Origin: Delphinus delphis | Taxonomy: Eukaryota > Chordata > Mammalia > Artiodactyla > Delphinidae | DNA length: 64,000 nt | Direction: 5' to 3' | Assembly: GCF_949987515.2 (NCBI RefSeq) | Contig: NC_082702.1 | Span: 48,825,600 to 48,889,599, forward strand | Part shown: positions 1-12,066 of the stretch, in pieces | Numbering within the stretch: the first letter of the stretch is position 1 | Layout of the letters: each line of letters starts with the position of its first letter | Translations under genes and position numbers: made by a program | Notes under the pieces: model-generated | Told to the model about the DNA's origin: nothing | The model's database searches: none | The model's input: only the letters and a program-made list of their open reading frames with translations

Positions 1-99
1 GGTGTTTTAGCCACACGTTCTGCTCTCAAGGAACTTACAGACTCACTTGAGGGAGGAGACTTCCACAGTTAACGGTAGCAAACATAAAACAGTACGCAT

Positions 100-550
100 T
101 TGTGGGGCAGGAAGGATCATCTTTCTTCTACCCTTGGAGGTTCATGGCCGAGACACCCCCTGTAATAAAAGACAGATTAACAGGAGAAAAACAAGGAGAA
201 GTTTAATAACATGTATACCTCCTGTATACATGGGAGATAAACTGAGTAACTCCTCTAAATGGCCCAAGTCACGGCCTTAAGTACCATCTCCAGCTAAAGA
301 CAAAAGCTGTTGGGGGAGGGGGAGGCCACTTATTGGAGGGGACCAGGAAAAGCACGGTAAACAGAGGTGAAGTTGTGCAGATTTAAGTCATCGCCTTCTC
401 CACTGATAAGAGTTTCTGGAGCTTTAGAGTCAGCCTTCTCTTCTTGGTACAGAGAGGGGTCTGTAACTTTTACAAATAGAGATGTCCCCTGTAAGTGTCA
501 ACGTCTCTTATGAAAGGATAAGCTTTCAGAGCATCTATCCTTTCAGAGCA
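100..550. repeat. possible dispersed LTR-like repeat, unassigned
   Basis: Non-coding sequence that resembles interspersed artiodactyl repeat sequence (plus-strand AATAAA near 165, CATGTATACCTCCTGTATAC inverted motif near 210-230). It ends in a 14-bp direct repeat CTTTCAGAGCATCT at about 525 and 539. No coding potential recognised; family not assigned. Confidence 0.3.
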
Positions 551-1021
551 TCTGGTGCCATAGCAAATCTCGGAGACAGAGTTTGGGGTGGAGTAGAAAA
601 GAAGAGCTTTATTGCTTTGCCAGGCAAAGGGGGACACAGTGGGCTTGTGCCCTCAAAGACTGTCTCCACCCGGGAGGATTTGGTGAGGAGTTTTGTAGCA
701 TTGGTTCAAGGGTGGGGTTGTTGATAAGGATCAGGGTGTGTTCAGGGCCTGCACTCCTTTAATCTGGCCTCAGGTGGTCTCTTGAAGAGCTTCTGTGGTT
801 CTCAAGGTTATCAAACTGTGACCTTCTCTGGAATGAAGAATGCTTCATCAGCTGGTTAACATCTTCCATTTGTTGGGGGTATTAGTTCTGTAGAAGAGCT
901 CAAGGATTCTGTCTCAAGGCTACACTATTGTTTCTTGACTGTTCCTCCCTTGTCTCTGCATCCCCTCCCTTCCGTGATTAGCAACTGTTTGAACCTGCCC
1001 CTTGGAACTCAGGGAAGGACA
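551..1021 (-). mobile_element. LTR-like segment (endogenous retrovirus relic)
   Basis: Read on the minus strand it starts TGTCCTTCCCTGAG at 1021 and holds GCAATAAAGCTCTTC at about 604-618, the arrangement of an LTR R-region poly(A) signal. Length about 470 bp suits a solo LTR. No internal viral gene is present next to it and the left boundary and target duplication could not be fixed. Family not named. Confidence 0.45.
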
Positions 1022-1890
1022 TGGAAGCTGAAGCCCATTCTGTACAAACGAGAAACGAGGGACACAGAAATGCTTCTGTGCCTAGGAGCCCCACTCGGTC
1101 CTGCTCAGTTTCACTATGTCTGCTCTTTCTTAAAAATAACCAGCTGAAAATAATCAGTATGCCAAAGAGACATATTTTGAGGTGGTATGTTTTGCTCCCC
1201 TTCACTGTTAGGAGGAAGCGGGGCCAATGGAAAGAGTATCCAGCCAGGAATCAGGTGTTTCCTTTTCTAACTCACTCAGTCCTGGTTCATTGTGTGACCA
1301 TGCTGGGGAAAGATTACTAAAACAAGATCTTCTGCCAACCCACAAAACCTCTCTGCAAAAAGTAGAAGAGGAAGAAGACAGCTTTATTACTGAATAAGCA
1401 TTAAACTAGAATGTGATGCACATCGCAGGCACTCCACTAAAGAACAGACCGAAAGTGGATAAACAATGACTCATCCTCAAACAGCAGGCTTGACAGCACC
1501 ATTTGTCCCACATAGGTTATCCTAAATTCATTTGGTAATTGGAGTGACCATATATGTTAGCTAGTATGATTTATCCAAAGGAAAAATCAAATGACAGTAG
1601 GTCATTTTGGAACAAGGCACCTGCCAAATCAGGCGCTGACCCTCTCACAGAAAATGCGAGATAGAGGTGCTGTCTTCCTTAATGATGACATTTCAAAGAG
1701 ATGGTTCCTAGGTCCTTGAGAAAGACACTCCTGGGTCATAAAGGTGGTAAGAGGCTTATTTAGCTTTTAGTAAGATTTATATGCATTTCAAAGAAACAGA
1801 GATAGAGCCAACAAGTTTTCTAAAGTAGATGCTGAAAGAAGAGGCAGGAGAAGCCTCTTCCCTTATTTTCAACAGGAAGAACTGAGCCTC
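1022..1890. other. intergenic, nothing recognised
   Basis: Unique-looking sequence without splice-supported coding potential; short open frames on both strands overlap each other and have no family match. Confidence 0.5.
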
Positions 1891-1894
1891 TTAT

Positions 1895-2103
1895 TTTTTT
1901 TTTTTTTTTTTTGCGGTATGCGGGCCTCTCACTGTTGTGGCCTCTCCCGTAGCGGAGCACAGGCTCCGGACGCGCAGGCTCAGCGGCCATGGCTCACGGG
2001 CCCAGCAGCTCCGCGGCATGTGGGATCTTCCCGGACCGGGGCATGAACCCGCGTCCCCTGCATCGGCAGGCGGACTCCCAACCACTGCGCCACCAGGGAA
2101 GCC
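1895..2103 (-). mobile_element. CHR SINE (CHR-2 type)
   Basis: Minus-strand copy: T-run, then the complement of the CHR body, ending ..CCACCAGGGAAGCCC. Flanked by a target-site duplication TGAGCCTCTTATTTTT (about 1882 and 2104). Confidence 0.95.
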
Positions 2104-2317
2104 CTGAGCCTCTTATTTTTAATTCATATTTGCTCTTACAGCCTTCCATCGGTCACTTCATTTTTGGCCACTTTTTCCTCCAGTGTAGAAAAAAGGGGGA
2201 GATCTATATCAGCACTCATAAACTACCTGCCCACCAAGTTTGAGAACTAGTGAAGTACCACAAGGAAGAGCTTCTGAAGTCTTGTACTTTTTCATGTCTC
2301 TTCTTGTCGTAGACTTA

Positions 2318-2355
2318 ATAATAATGATAATAACAGCAACAATAATAATAATAAA
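2318..2355. repeat. (AAT)n-rich simple repeat
   Basis: Imperfect AATAATAATGATAATAAC and similar units. Confidence 0.7.
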
Positions 2356-2704
2356 AATGGCAGCCTTTGAAGGTAGAAAATTTTAGGTCCAAGCCTGAGA
2401 TCCTCACAACTGAAAACGTGACCCAGGAAAAAGTATTTTCCTAATTTCCAAATACCTCACCTGTAAGTAGAGATTGAGGTAGAGGTTTTTTTTGGCGATA
2501 GAGGTTTAAATAAATTTACTGTAAGGATGAAATAAGGTCGTGTCAATTTACCTCCCTTCCTTATTAAGGGGATCACTATTTCATGATATGCGTCTATATA
2601 TTAATGGGAATGATAAGCAGTTCTGTTTATTTACCCTGAATTGAAGCTTTGAATGCTAAATATATCTGTCAAAATGTAATACTCCTTTTTTTTTTGATGT
2701 TTTG

Positions 2705-2815
2705 GGTAGTTCTTTATTTATTTTTAAATTTTTAATTGAAGTATAGTTGATTTACAATATCATGTAAGTTTCAGGTATACAGCGCAGTGATTCAGATTCT
2801 TTTCCCTTATAGGTC
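2705..2815 (-). mobile_element. L1 3' end fragment
   Basis: TTTTTAATTGAAGTATAGTTG onward is the complement of the L1 3' UTR end; 5'-truncated and about 110 bp long. Confidence 0.75.
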
Positions 2816-2993
2816 AGAATGCAACACTCTTTATCCATGGCTGAGGTCAGTGTTTCACCAAAGTGTGGGACTCATATCACCTGTCATCCATGTGGTCCAG
2901 GTGACCCATTTAATAACATTGAATCACATGGTGGGGTGTTATTCACTGCTCAGAATTGTTCAGAATAGTTAAATACATTAAAAACCTACTTTG

Positions 2994-3100
2994 GTGCTTG
3001 CTTCAGCCGCACATATACTAAAATTGGAATGATACAGAGAATATTAGCATGGCCCCTGCACAAGGATGACATGCAAATGTGTGAAGTGTTTGATATTTTT
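2994..3100 (+). pseudogene. U6 snRNA pseudogene, 5' part of a U6-L1 chimera
   Basis: 107 nt, the full length of U6, aligning end to end with several substitutions: starts GTGCTTGCTTC, includes ATACTAAAATTGGAA and GATACAGAGAATATTAGCAT (normal U6 has GAAGATTAGCA) and ends GATATTTTT. It passes directly into L1 3' sequence at 3101. No TATA box or proximal sequence element upstream; the preceding bases form a target-site duplication instead. A retrocopy, not an active gene. Confidence 0.92.
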
Positions 3101-3824
3101 AGGAGATGTGGTATGTATATACAATGGAATATTACTTAGCCGTAAAAAAAGAATGAAATAGGGGCTTCCCTGGTGGCGCAGTGGTTGAGAGTCCGCCTGC
3201 CGATGCAGGGGACATGGGTTCGTGCCCTGGTCCGGAGGAGCCCACGTGCCGTGGAGCGGCTGGGCCCGTGGGCCATGGCCGCTGAGCCTGTGCGTCTGGA
3301 GCCTGTGCTCCGCAACGGGAGAAGCCACAACAGTGAGAGGCCCCCGTACTGCTAAAAAAAAAAAAAAAAAAAAAAAAGGAACGAAATAATGCCATCTGCA
3401 GCAACATGGATGGACCTAGAGATTATCATACTGAGTGAAGTAAGTCAGACAGAGAAAGACAAATATCATACGATATCACTTATATGTGGAATCTAATAAA
3501 AGGGTACAAATGAACTTATCTACAAAACAGAAATAGAGTTACAGATGTAGAAAACAAACTTAGGGTTACCAGGAGGTAAGGGGCAGGAGGGATAAATTGG
3601 GAGATTGGGATTGACATATACACACTACTATATATAAAATAGATAAACAACAAGGTCCTACTGTATAGCAGAGGGAACTCTACTCAAGACTCTGTAATAA
3701 CTTACATGGGAAAAGAATCTAAAAAAGAGTGGCTATAGGTATATATATGACTGATTCACTTTGCTCTATACCTAAAACTAACACAACATTGTAAATCAAC
3801 TATACTCCAATAAAAATTTTTAAA
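3101..3824 (+). mobile_element. L1 3' end, 3' part of U6-L1 chimera (interrupted by a SINE)
   Basis: AGGAGATGTGGTATGTATAT.. is the L1 ORF2 3' end, running through 3' UTR to TACTCCAATAAAAATTTT. A CHR SINE splits it at 3161-3377. The duplication AAAACCTACTTTG at 2981 returns after the tail as AAAACCT-CTT-ACTTTG at 3825, so U6 and L1 were inserted as one unit. Confidence 0.9.
3161..3377 (+). mobile_element. CHR SINE inside the U6-L1 chimera
   Basis: Full CHR body with A-tail, flanked by GAATGAAATA before and GAACGAAATA after, a duplication of L1 sequence. The insertion is therefore younger than the chimera. Confidence 0.95.
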
Positions 3825-4395
3825 AAACCTCTTACTTTGGTTTAAAATGCCTAAAATACATCTCAAAAATGTCTAATGCCCTCTCCTCTTTCAATAAAGC
3901 CTTTGACAAGCAACTGTTTTTCTAGAACTTAATATTTGTTTACTTTTTCCTCAATTTATTTTTGCACTTTCCTTCTAAAGACAAATGGTGCTAGGTTTTC
4001 AAGTATGATAGTAATAAAAAGATTCTTTTTAAGTACATTTAAGTAAAAAAAAAAAAAAGAGTTTATTTAAAGAAATATTTAAAATAGAATGAGTGGGTTC
4101 TACACAGTTATGACCAGTGTAGACATGCCTGAAAATCAGCATTTCCCATACTTCAGAGGTGGTAAACAGAAACCGTAGCCTTAAACTCTCATAATCAAAG
4201 AGGAAGATGAGTAGATGGAAAGTCTGAAAACAGAAGGCAGAGCCAATCTTGTCATGGCATAAATGTGAGTACTTTATATTCTGGCTGAAAGGCCAGGGTC
4301 AGTATATAGAAAATTTAGTAGAATTTTGTATGAAAGAGAGCTGGATGACATTGTATAAAAATGTTTATTAACCTTTTCAAACCACATGTATGCGT

Positions 4396-4604
4396 CTTTT
4401 TTTCTTTTTTTTGCGGTACGAGGGCCTCTCACTGTCGTGGCCTCTCTCGTTGCGGAGCACAGGCTCCAGACGCGCAGGATCAGTGGCCATGGTTCACGGG
4501 CCCAGCCACTCCGCGGCATGCGGGATCTTCCCGAACCAGGGCACGAACCCGTGTCCCCTGCATCGGCAGGCGGACTCTCAACCACTGCGCCACCAGGGAA
4601 GCCC
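4396..4604 (-). mobile_element. CHR SINE
   Basis: Minus-strand copy with T-run at left and ACCAGGGAAGCCC at right. Flanks CACATGTATGCGTCTTTTT and CACATGTACGCTTCTTT are a slightly diverged target-site duplication. Confidence 0.95.
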
Positions 4605-4699
4605 ACATGTACGCTTCTTTAAATGCATTGATACAACTCTGGTGTACAGAACAAGAAGATCATGGTCCTGCTGATCAAGGCATTCTGTAAAACTCTGAT

Positions 4700-5740
4700 A
4701 AACTCGGTTTGAGAGGGATATTAACAAAATAAAGCGTATCCAAATAAGTAGGAGAAGTATGATAAAGATTTTGAAACCTGTGTCATGAGAGCTGAGACTG
4801 AAGAACCTAAGAAAATTAATTCTGATGAACATGGATAGTGAAATCCCCTTTGTACTTCTCAACGGGGGTCACACGAAAAAGGAGCCAGACAGATGAGGAC
4901 TTGCTAACAAACAATGTCCAACAGTAGAATCAGCATCCACTTTGGGTAGTGAGAGCTCCATCACCAGAGGTAATCAAACAGGTTAGGCAGTAGCTGACGA
5001 GTGTGCAGTCACAGATGTGTGCAGTTCTGGGGAGGTGAACATAACAGGCTTGTTTGGGGTGTGTTGTGTTGAGGGGCAGGGTTAGAAAGGGAGTTATTAA
5101 GTGAAAAATAACTGCTATGTTTAGGCTATCTACCAGTATTTTGGACCACATGTTTCAGTGTATGAAGAACTTTTCAAATTTACTTTTAAACGTGTAGAAT
5201 CGCTGAATTCCCACCCCAAACAACAACAACAACAAAATCTTCATATGACATTGATGCTTCAGAATCATGACTCTCATCCTGGGTCTTCAAAGACCAGAAG
5301 GAAAGCTGGGAGCACGTGCCAGTTTGCAAAGTGCAATGGCAGAGATATGTGTAGGGGAAGATGGACCCAGAGCATGTTTTGCGTGGGCTCTGCTGACAGC
5401 CAGCTCGCTTTTCCTTCGTGTTTTCATGCCTTCCACAAGCCGACTTTGGGGCTTCAGGTGAAAAAACGCCCAGCCCCTGTAGCTTCCGGCTTAGAACTTT
5501 GAACATTTGAAGGTTGCAAAATGTGACTCTAACCAGGAGATGGCAGCATCTACCTAGAGATGCGCCAAGCAGCGGCTGCTGCCTCACAGCACCGTGGAAT
5601 GTGTTCAAGGAACACTAGAGGGCGCTACGTTCCCACTGCTGGTCAGAGATGGGGCTGGTTCGGAGCACTTCGTAGGGAACAGTCCTCCCCAAGTCTCCAC
5701 CCTACACCTATTCACAGAGAGGGTCCTGTGGCTGTCTGCA
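4700..5740. other. intergenic, nothing recognised
   Basis: Competing open frames on both strands at 5158-5608 lack family similarity or splice context. I see no gene here. Confidence 0.5.
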
Positions 5741-5749
5741 TAGGTGTGA

Positions 5750-5750
<1 letters not shown>

Positions 5751-5818
<68 letters not shown>

Positions 5819-5844
5819 TCACTCACTCACTCACTCACTCACTT
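5751..5844. repeat. compound microsatellite (TC)n-(AC)n-(TCAC)n
   Basis: Three successive simple motifs: (TC)n broken once by GTG, a short (AC)n, then tetranucleotide (TCAC)n. Open frames across it on both strands are low-complexity artefacts. Confidence 0.95.
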
Positions 5845-5849
5845 ATTTC

Positions 5850-7120
5850 CAAGCTGACACAGGACGAGTGAGCTACCAAATCTCAACGTTCAGAGGCAGC
5901 TGTCACCTCTTCTTTACCTACTCTTTTACACCTTGGCAGTCACGGGAAGTGTTCTACATTAAACACCTGTTTCAGTGGCAGGATTTATTAGACTCCCAGG
6001 TCAACCAGGGCACCAGATGGACAGAAGTTGTATCCAGTAGGAAACAACAGCAAATAAGGAGCTAGGACTCTTTGTGCTTCTCTGCGGTGAATGTATGTAA
6101 CCAATGAGATTTTAGACATATATACAGTTTAATTTTGTGAGAGAAGTAACTGTATCCCCCCCTTTAAACTTTGGGTAGCTGATTCTCAGTGTTGTTTCTT
6201 GGTCGCTTCTGCATTGTCATAAACTACCTAGTAGTGGAAAAGAGGTTCAATCCCAAATTTACCTGATGGCAAACACTGTTCTTTCTACAGCCTCTTTCTA
6301 CAGTTTCCCCTGCAACACGGGGACAACAAGAAATAGTCAATCCCCTGAAAGGAATTTAGTGTCACTTGTGATTGTTTTCCCTTTTCCAAATAGAATGCAG
6401 TTGAATTAAACAAAGACTTTTTGGTCAGATCCTACCCTGGGCCATACCTCTCCAGGGCCCTCAGCCATTTCTTAGTCTGTAGGCTGAAGAGGAGATGTTT
6501 AAGGGGGGAGCATAGCACCTGTATTCAAATATGCAAACATGCAGGGGATGTTTTGGGAGCTCTCGGTGATCAGACGTAAGCCTATAAACAGAAAATAGAA
6601 ATAGAGGCAGAGTGTATCTCATTTTAAAGGAAAACACTGGCACACGTACCACTGTCCTGCAGTGGAATGGGTGACCTGGTGAGGGCATCAGTAAACACTT
6701 GATGGACTGATGAGACACACAAGCAGAAAATTCTTCCCACGCATGGCATGTGCTAAACCAAAGCTGGGAGCACAATAACGGCTGAGGCAGGCTCTGTGCT
6801 TGCTTTGTTGAGCCTTCAGTCGGATGGGAAAACAGGTATTACAACCATAAGGGTGTGAAAGGTACTATAATAGGAGAAAGAAGAGAGTGCTAGGGAGCCT
6901 GGCAGAGAAGCACCTGATCCCATCTCAGGGGAGTTGGAGAAGAATCCCCACAGAAAGGTTGTCTAATTAGAGACCTGAATAGCAAATAGGAGCTAGTTGG
7001 ATAAAGAGAATGGGAGAAAGAGAGACATTTCCTATGGAAATAACCCACCTTCCCCAAAACAAAGGTTCCTGTGACTTCCTATATGTATGTGAACCTTTCT
7101 AAAACACCTAGAAAAATGTC
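5850..7120. other. intergenic, nothing recognised
   Basis: No repeat, gene or structured RNA recognised. Confidence 0.45.
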
Positions 7121-7124
7121 TTAT

Positions 7125-7590
7125 TTCATCTGTTATCTACTGCTATCCAACAGACCACCTCAAAATGTTGTGTCTTGAAACTGTGACTATTTGTTTGCTC
7201 ATGGTTCTGCCGTTTGGGCTGGGCTCAGCTGGGTGGTTCTTCTCTTGGCTTGTCTGGGATCTGTCATGGGGCTGCTGTCACCTGTTAGCCTGGGTGGGTT
7301 GGTGGCATTTGGTGTTAGCATTCTCTGGGGGCACTTTGGATCTTCTCCACATGGCTTTATATTCTCTAGTAGGAACGACTGCATTTTTTAATATTGTGGG
7401 CTCAGGGCAGCATTTCCAAAGAGCAAAAGAGGACATTTCAAGGCATCTTGGGAACTGGGTTGTAGAATTAACGTAGTGTCACTTCCACCACATTGTATTG
7501 TTCAAAGCAAATTTAAGGCTAAAGAATGAGTAACTAGAATCCTATTTTTGTTGGGAGGCGTTGCAAAATACTGTGATCATGTTTTTCAAC
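7125..7590 (+). repeat. ancient mammalian interspersed repeat, family not assigned
   Basis: The string CTGCTATCCAACAGACCACC.. through GGGCTGGGCTCAGCTGGG to TTGGGAGGCGTTGCAAAAT resembles a well-dispersed mammalian repeat whose copies end in GGGAGG-GCTGCAAA. Strongly diverged. Confidence 0.5.
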
Positions 7591-9450
7591 CGACCAGTAT
7601 CATGCTGAGAAAACCCAAAGTAGAGTCGATTAAAGGTGAATCCAGAAACGTGAAGTTTGAGCTCAGTCTTTAATGATAAGATTTTATTAAGCAGAACAGA
7701 AGAGAGCACAGCATAGCAGGCGGAGGCTGGAGAGCATGGCTGGACTGTTTGGAGAAGTTCACAGGGTTGGGTATCAGAGTCAGGGGAGTAATTGCAGGAA
7801 AAGACACAGCAGGAGAAAAGCATCCTCACCTCTCAGCAGTATCCGACAATGCACTGGGATGCCTATGGAGTGATCATATAGGGCCCTGTATGATCAAGGT
7901 AGGAGCTCAGCAAGATAACATTTACATAAGGAGATTTAGACCATAAGTCTTGGTTTTGTACATCTGAAGTGTCATTTCACAGACCCTGCATGAAGCAGCC
8001 TCAGAATTATTTCATTCTTATCGATTTGGTTGGAACCTTAATTACTATTGGGTTTCCTCGTGGACACAAACCAGTGAGTCTGAGGACCGTTAGGAAAGCA
8101 CATGGACTTCAGCACGTGAGGGCAGAAGCCATCTAAACCGACACACACCTGCTGACAGTAGGATCTCCACAGGATTCCCCCCTACCCCCCCCCCATTTAT
8201 CTTTAATTGGTAGGGAGAAAACATTTTATTGCTGAACAGCCAGTGAGAGGAAGAACTGGAGAGCAAGCAACTTTTTGGCAAAGCCAAGAGAGGGATGAAT
8301 CAGATCACCGAAGGTCATACGATAGCCAGATGATCTAAACCACTGCGGATGGATTGCAAACATTTCCTCACATTTTTGGTGGCTCTGTGGGCAGGAACAA
8401 AGCATGATTTAAAATTAAAACGCAAACTCTCTGTTTTGAGCAAATCCTTCCGTCATTTTGAGGTGGGCTGGCAACCACGTAGCCTACATGCTGAGAAAGC
8501 CTTTTGAAAATCAAGTAGGGGCACGTTCTAGAAGCAATGGCAGGCGTAACAAGTGTCTTCCGCTTCCTAAACATCCCCCATTGTTCCTTTCAACCCGAAG
8601 GAGCATCTTTCGAAATACAAACCAAGAATCCAGCCGTTCTTAATAGTTATCAGTGGGCATTTGTGTTGTTTGGTCAGCCTTAAGGCTGGCAAAAACGATT
8701 CCTTTGTTTTGCTTTGGGGAGAAGTGGAGGCTCTTCGAGGTGGCAGGAATAAAAACCTGTTGACTCAAAGCATTTTGTGTTAGGTTAGCTAGAAACGAAG
8801 TGCCCCTGGGCCCTGGGTTGCCTGTGTTTTGCTAAGATAGGAAGGATTCCCTCAGGGACAGACAGGCCTGGGGTTAATTATGCTGCTGGGTGAATTCATC
8901 ACTAAATCTTCTTTTTTTTTTTTTTTTTAACCCACAAAGACAAATTACCTCATATGTTTTAAAAGGCCCTAAAAAAAATTAGGTGAGTGAATCAAACATC
9001 CAGCCAACACATGAACCCAGAGTCAGCAGTTGGCAGCCTGCCAGAGAGATTCCTCACTGTTGGTTTGTATAGACAAAGATGAGAACAGGCAGCCGTCCTT
9101 GGGCACAGAGTTCGCGTGAGCTTTCACATAGCATGAGCTTCGCTACAGTCACTGAGAGGAGGGGTACTATCATTACCTTCACGTGTAAGCGAGGAAATTG
9201 TGAACGTCAGCACCATGGATGCAGAAGCTTGGGTCTTGCAGACACACAGCTCTGAGCCCCGATTCTGTACCTACCCGTCATTTGCTGCAAGCAGGACGTT
9301 GAGATTTAAAATCTCTTTGACGCTCAGTCTCCTCGTGTTTACAGTGGGGATGACAATACCTACCTCCTAGGCTTGTGACAGCAGAATTCATTCACGTTAC
9401 ACACTCACAACATACAGTACACGCAAGTCAAAAGTGCTTATTTTGCCAGG
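7591..9450. other. intergenic, no gene recognised
   Basis: Contains a short C-run at about 8177-8194 and a T-run at 8913-8929 but no assigned element. Confidence 0.4.
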
Positions 9451-9454
9451 TGGT

Positions 9455-9590
9455 TAATAAGCGGTGGACCCAGACTATCTGTGTTCGAACTCCAGCTCTG
9501 CCTTCTACCGAAATCATAAACTGGAGAACTAGTTGAGCTTCTCTGTGCCGCATTTCCTTGTTTAGAAAAGGTGGGCAATTATAACAGCTG
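9455..9590 (+). repeat. MIR-like SINE relic
   Basis: CTATCTGTGTTCGAACTCCA and CTCTGCCTTCTACCG.. follow the tRNA-like and core parts of MIR; heavily diverged. Confidence 0.5.
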
Positions 9591-9654
9591 TCCCAATGGT
9601 TTTCTGTGACGCTTAAAGCTGATAATGATAGGTAAAGTCAATAATAGGCACTTA

Positions 9655-9865
9655 GGGCTTCCCTGGTGGCGCAGTGGTTGACAGTCCGCCCGCCGATGCG
9701 GGGGACGCGGGTACATGCCCCAGTCGGGGAAGATCCCACATGCCGCGGAGCGGCTGGGCCCGTGAGCCATGGCCACTGAGCCTGCGCGTCCGGAGCCTGT
9801 GCTCTGCAACGGGAGAGACCACAACAGTGAGAGGCCCGCGTACCGCAAAAAAAAAAAAAAAAAAA
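9655..9865 (+). mobile_element. CHR SINE
   Basis: Complete copy with about 20-base A-tail and exact flanking duplication AATAATAGGCACTTA. Confidence 0.95.
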
Positions 9866-10714
9866 TAATAATAGGCACTTAGATGATGATGATGATAGTA
9901 GTGATTCTCTTATCCCTCAGATGATTTGTCCAGGGTCACATAGCATGTGACCCTGGTCCAGAGCCAGGGTCCAATCTTAGGAATTCTAGCTTTAAGTTGT
10001 AAGATTTTTCTGTTGTGACACAGGAGCACAGAATTAAGTGCAAGGATGGGAAACAATTTGAAATCCCAAGAGATGAGATTTCTGTGGTGGTAGAAAAGAC
10101 TTGAGCAACTTTCAAGAGACAGTGCAAGTGTGGGAAGGCTGGGCTAATGCCTTCCTTATGGCCAGGATGGGACCTCTCAGGCTTTGGTGTGGGAGGCTCA
10201 GAAATGAGGTTATACTGCAAGACCTACATCGTCTCTCTAGTCTGTGCGCAAATTGTGTTGGACATGGGACTGGATTATGGAGCTGTTGGATCTGGGTTGC
10301 GGTCCTCAGCTCAAGTTTGAGAGAGGGATCTCTGCCATGGTCACAGGAAAACCATAATTCCTTTATTATTTCTCCCTTTGTCCCCATGGCTTCCTCTTTG
10401 GGGGGAAATATCTGGGGGTAGTCATTTGTATGTGTAGTAAAAAGTATCTTATCCTGTATCATTCAGTCATTGACTCATTTTCTGTGTACTAGTACTTGCC
10501 TGAGATCAAATGGCCAATATATTACGTTTCAATGTCCTTATCTGTAAAACTGGTAATATGAGTATCTATCCCTTAAGATCTTGTTCAAGACCGTATAAGA
10601 TAATATAGGTAAAACACTTAACTCTCATTGGTTAGTTGCTGGTTTACTACTTATTGAAAACTCTATTAGAAGCACATTAGGGATACAGCAGCAAGAGAGG
10701 GATTTGGTCTTTCT

Positions 10715-10850
10715 GGTTAATGTCTGAAGGTCTAGGTTTGAGTCCTGACTCTGCCACTGATGATTAATGTGACCTATTCCAAGTCACTTTTTCTCTCAGA
10801 CTCTTTTCTTCTTATCTGTAACATTAGGATATTGGAAAAGGTCAACATTG
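10715..10850 (+). repeat. MIR SINE relic
   Basis: GGTTTGAGTCCTGACTCTGC followed by GTGACC..CAAGTCACTTTTTCTCTC and TTATCTGTAAC, in the order of the MIR core. Confidence 0.65.
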
Positions 10851-11559
10851 AAAGGTTATCTTCCAAGAAACGTTAGTCTCATGAGATTGTCCTTAGAATG
10901 AAAAGGGGTTCGGTGGGCATATAAGTTTGGGGGAGTTTGTACCTTAGATTCCTCTCCTAGAAATCGTCAGTACACATCACCATAGTAAAGACCCTGCAGT
11001 GAAGGAGTCCGATAATAAAGAAACCTGTTTGATTGGGTTTAAACTGAAGTTTCCCAAAGCCATTTGATCACCGGACATTTTTCCCTTTATAAAAGCAAAT
11101 TACTTACCCGTGGATTATTCTTTGGGACATACTGAAGCGGGTAATCTCCTAAGAGCCTTTTCAACTTCGACGATCTTTCCCCCTCTGCCAACATCACCTA
11201 CGTTTGATGTTTCTTTCTGTAGTTGCAGCATCAGGTATAAGTCAGGATGCTCTCCTTGTTGATACAGGTCACATCTGTCAATCCCAAATCATGTGGCATG
11301 GACAGCTGAGAAGTCTATATTTACACAGAGCTGCATGGATAAAATACACACCCATCTGTGTGCACAAAGACGATGAGAATATGAAACATCTAAAAAAGCA
11401 TTTCACAGCTTTCTATTGCTGCCAAAACTGTTTGGGTTTTATTTAAAAAATTTTTTTCACTGTTCCCTGGGCAACCTTTTCTTTCCAATTGTGTCCCAGT
11501 TTTCTCACCCAAATGGAGAGAAAAGCTTGGACCCAGAGCCTTTCATTGCCTTCTGAGTA

Positions 11560-11700
11560 GCTGAGCCAAGTCAGGGTGATGGTCTGGAAACCAGAAAGTT
11601 CGGATTCCATTTCTGCCTGTGCCATGAACTTGACCTTGATTTGGAGCAAGTCACCTGTCCAGTCAAATCCTGCATTTCTCCACGTAGAAGGTGGAGGGAG
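11560..11700 (+). repeat. MIR-like relic
   Basis: GATTCCATTTCTGCCTGTGC..GAGCAAGTCACCTG keeps MIR core order; boundaries approximate. Confidence 0.45.
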
Positions 11701-11917
11701 CTGAGCTAGATTGGTCTCTGTGTTCTTGCCCGGCATGAGATGCGGTTTCTTCTAGAGAAATGGCATCTGAAGGCAGCTTTTTGGTCCAGCCGTCTCAGTT
11801 TGTTCCTGCAGCCTCCTGTAGTAGCCAGCTGATCTGCGTGGCTTGTATTAGCCTCCCTGCACCAATAAGCAATAGAAGGGAATGGGAACAGTTCAAGTCC
11901 CTCTGGCTCTTTAATTA

Positions 11918-12066
11918 AAAAAAAAAGTTTTCTTTTTAATTTTAAAATTTTTATTGGAGTATAGTTGATTTACAATGTTGTGTTAGTTTCAGGTATACAG
12001 CAAAGTGAATCAGTTATACGTATACATATATCCACTCTTTTTTAGATTCTTCTCCTATATAGGTCA
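11918..12066 (-). mobile_element. 5'-truncated L1, 3' end only
   Basis: TTTTTATTGGAGTATAGTTG.. is the complement of the L1 3' UTR. Flanks CTCTGGCTCTTTAATTAAA (about 11901) and CTCTGGCTCGTTTAAAA (about 12069) look like a target-site duplication, so this is a very short insertion of about 150 bp. Confidence 0.8.

Noticed and set aside
1891..2104. Proteins with recurrent peptides such as [16 protein letters not shown] or [15 protein letters not shown]
   Set aside because: These recur at every CHR SINE on both strands; they are translations of the SINE.
2994..3100. Functional U6 snRNA gene
   Set aside because: Several substitutions, no upstream polymerase III promoter elements, fused to L1 and bracketed by a target-site duplication.
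5605..5871. Ser/Arg-rich open frames
   Set aside because: Pure translation of the TC/AC microsatellite.
9655..9865. tRNA gene
   Set aside because: The tRNA-like head belongs to a CHR SINE with A-tail and target duplication.
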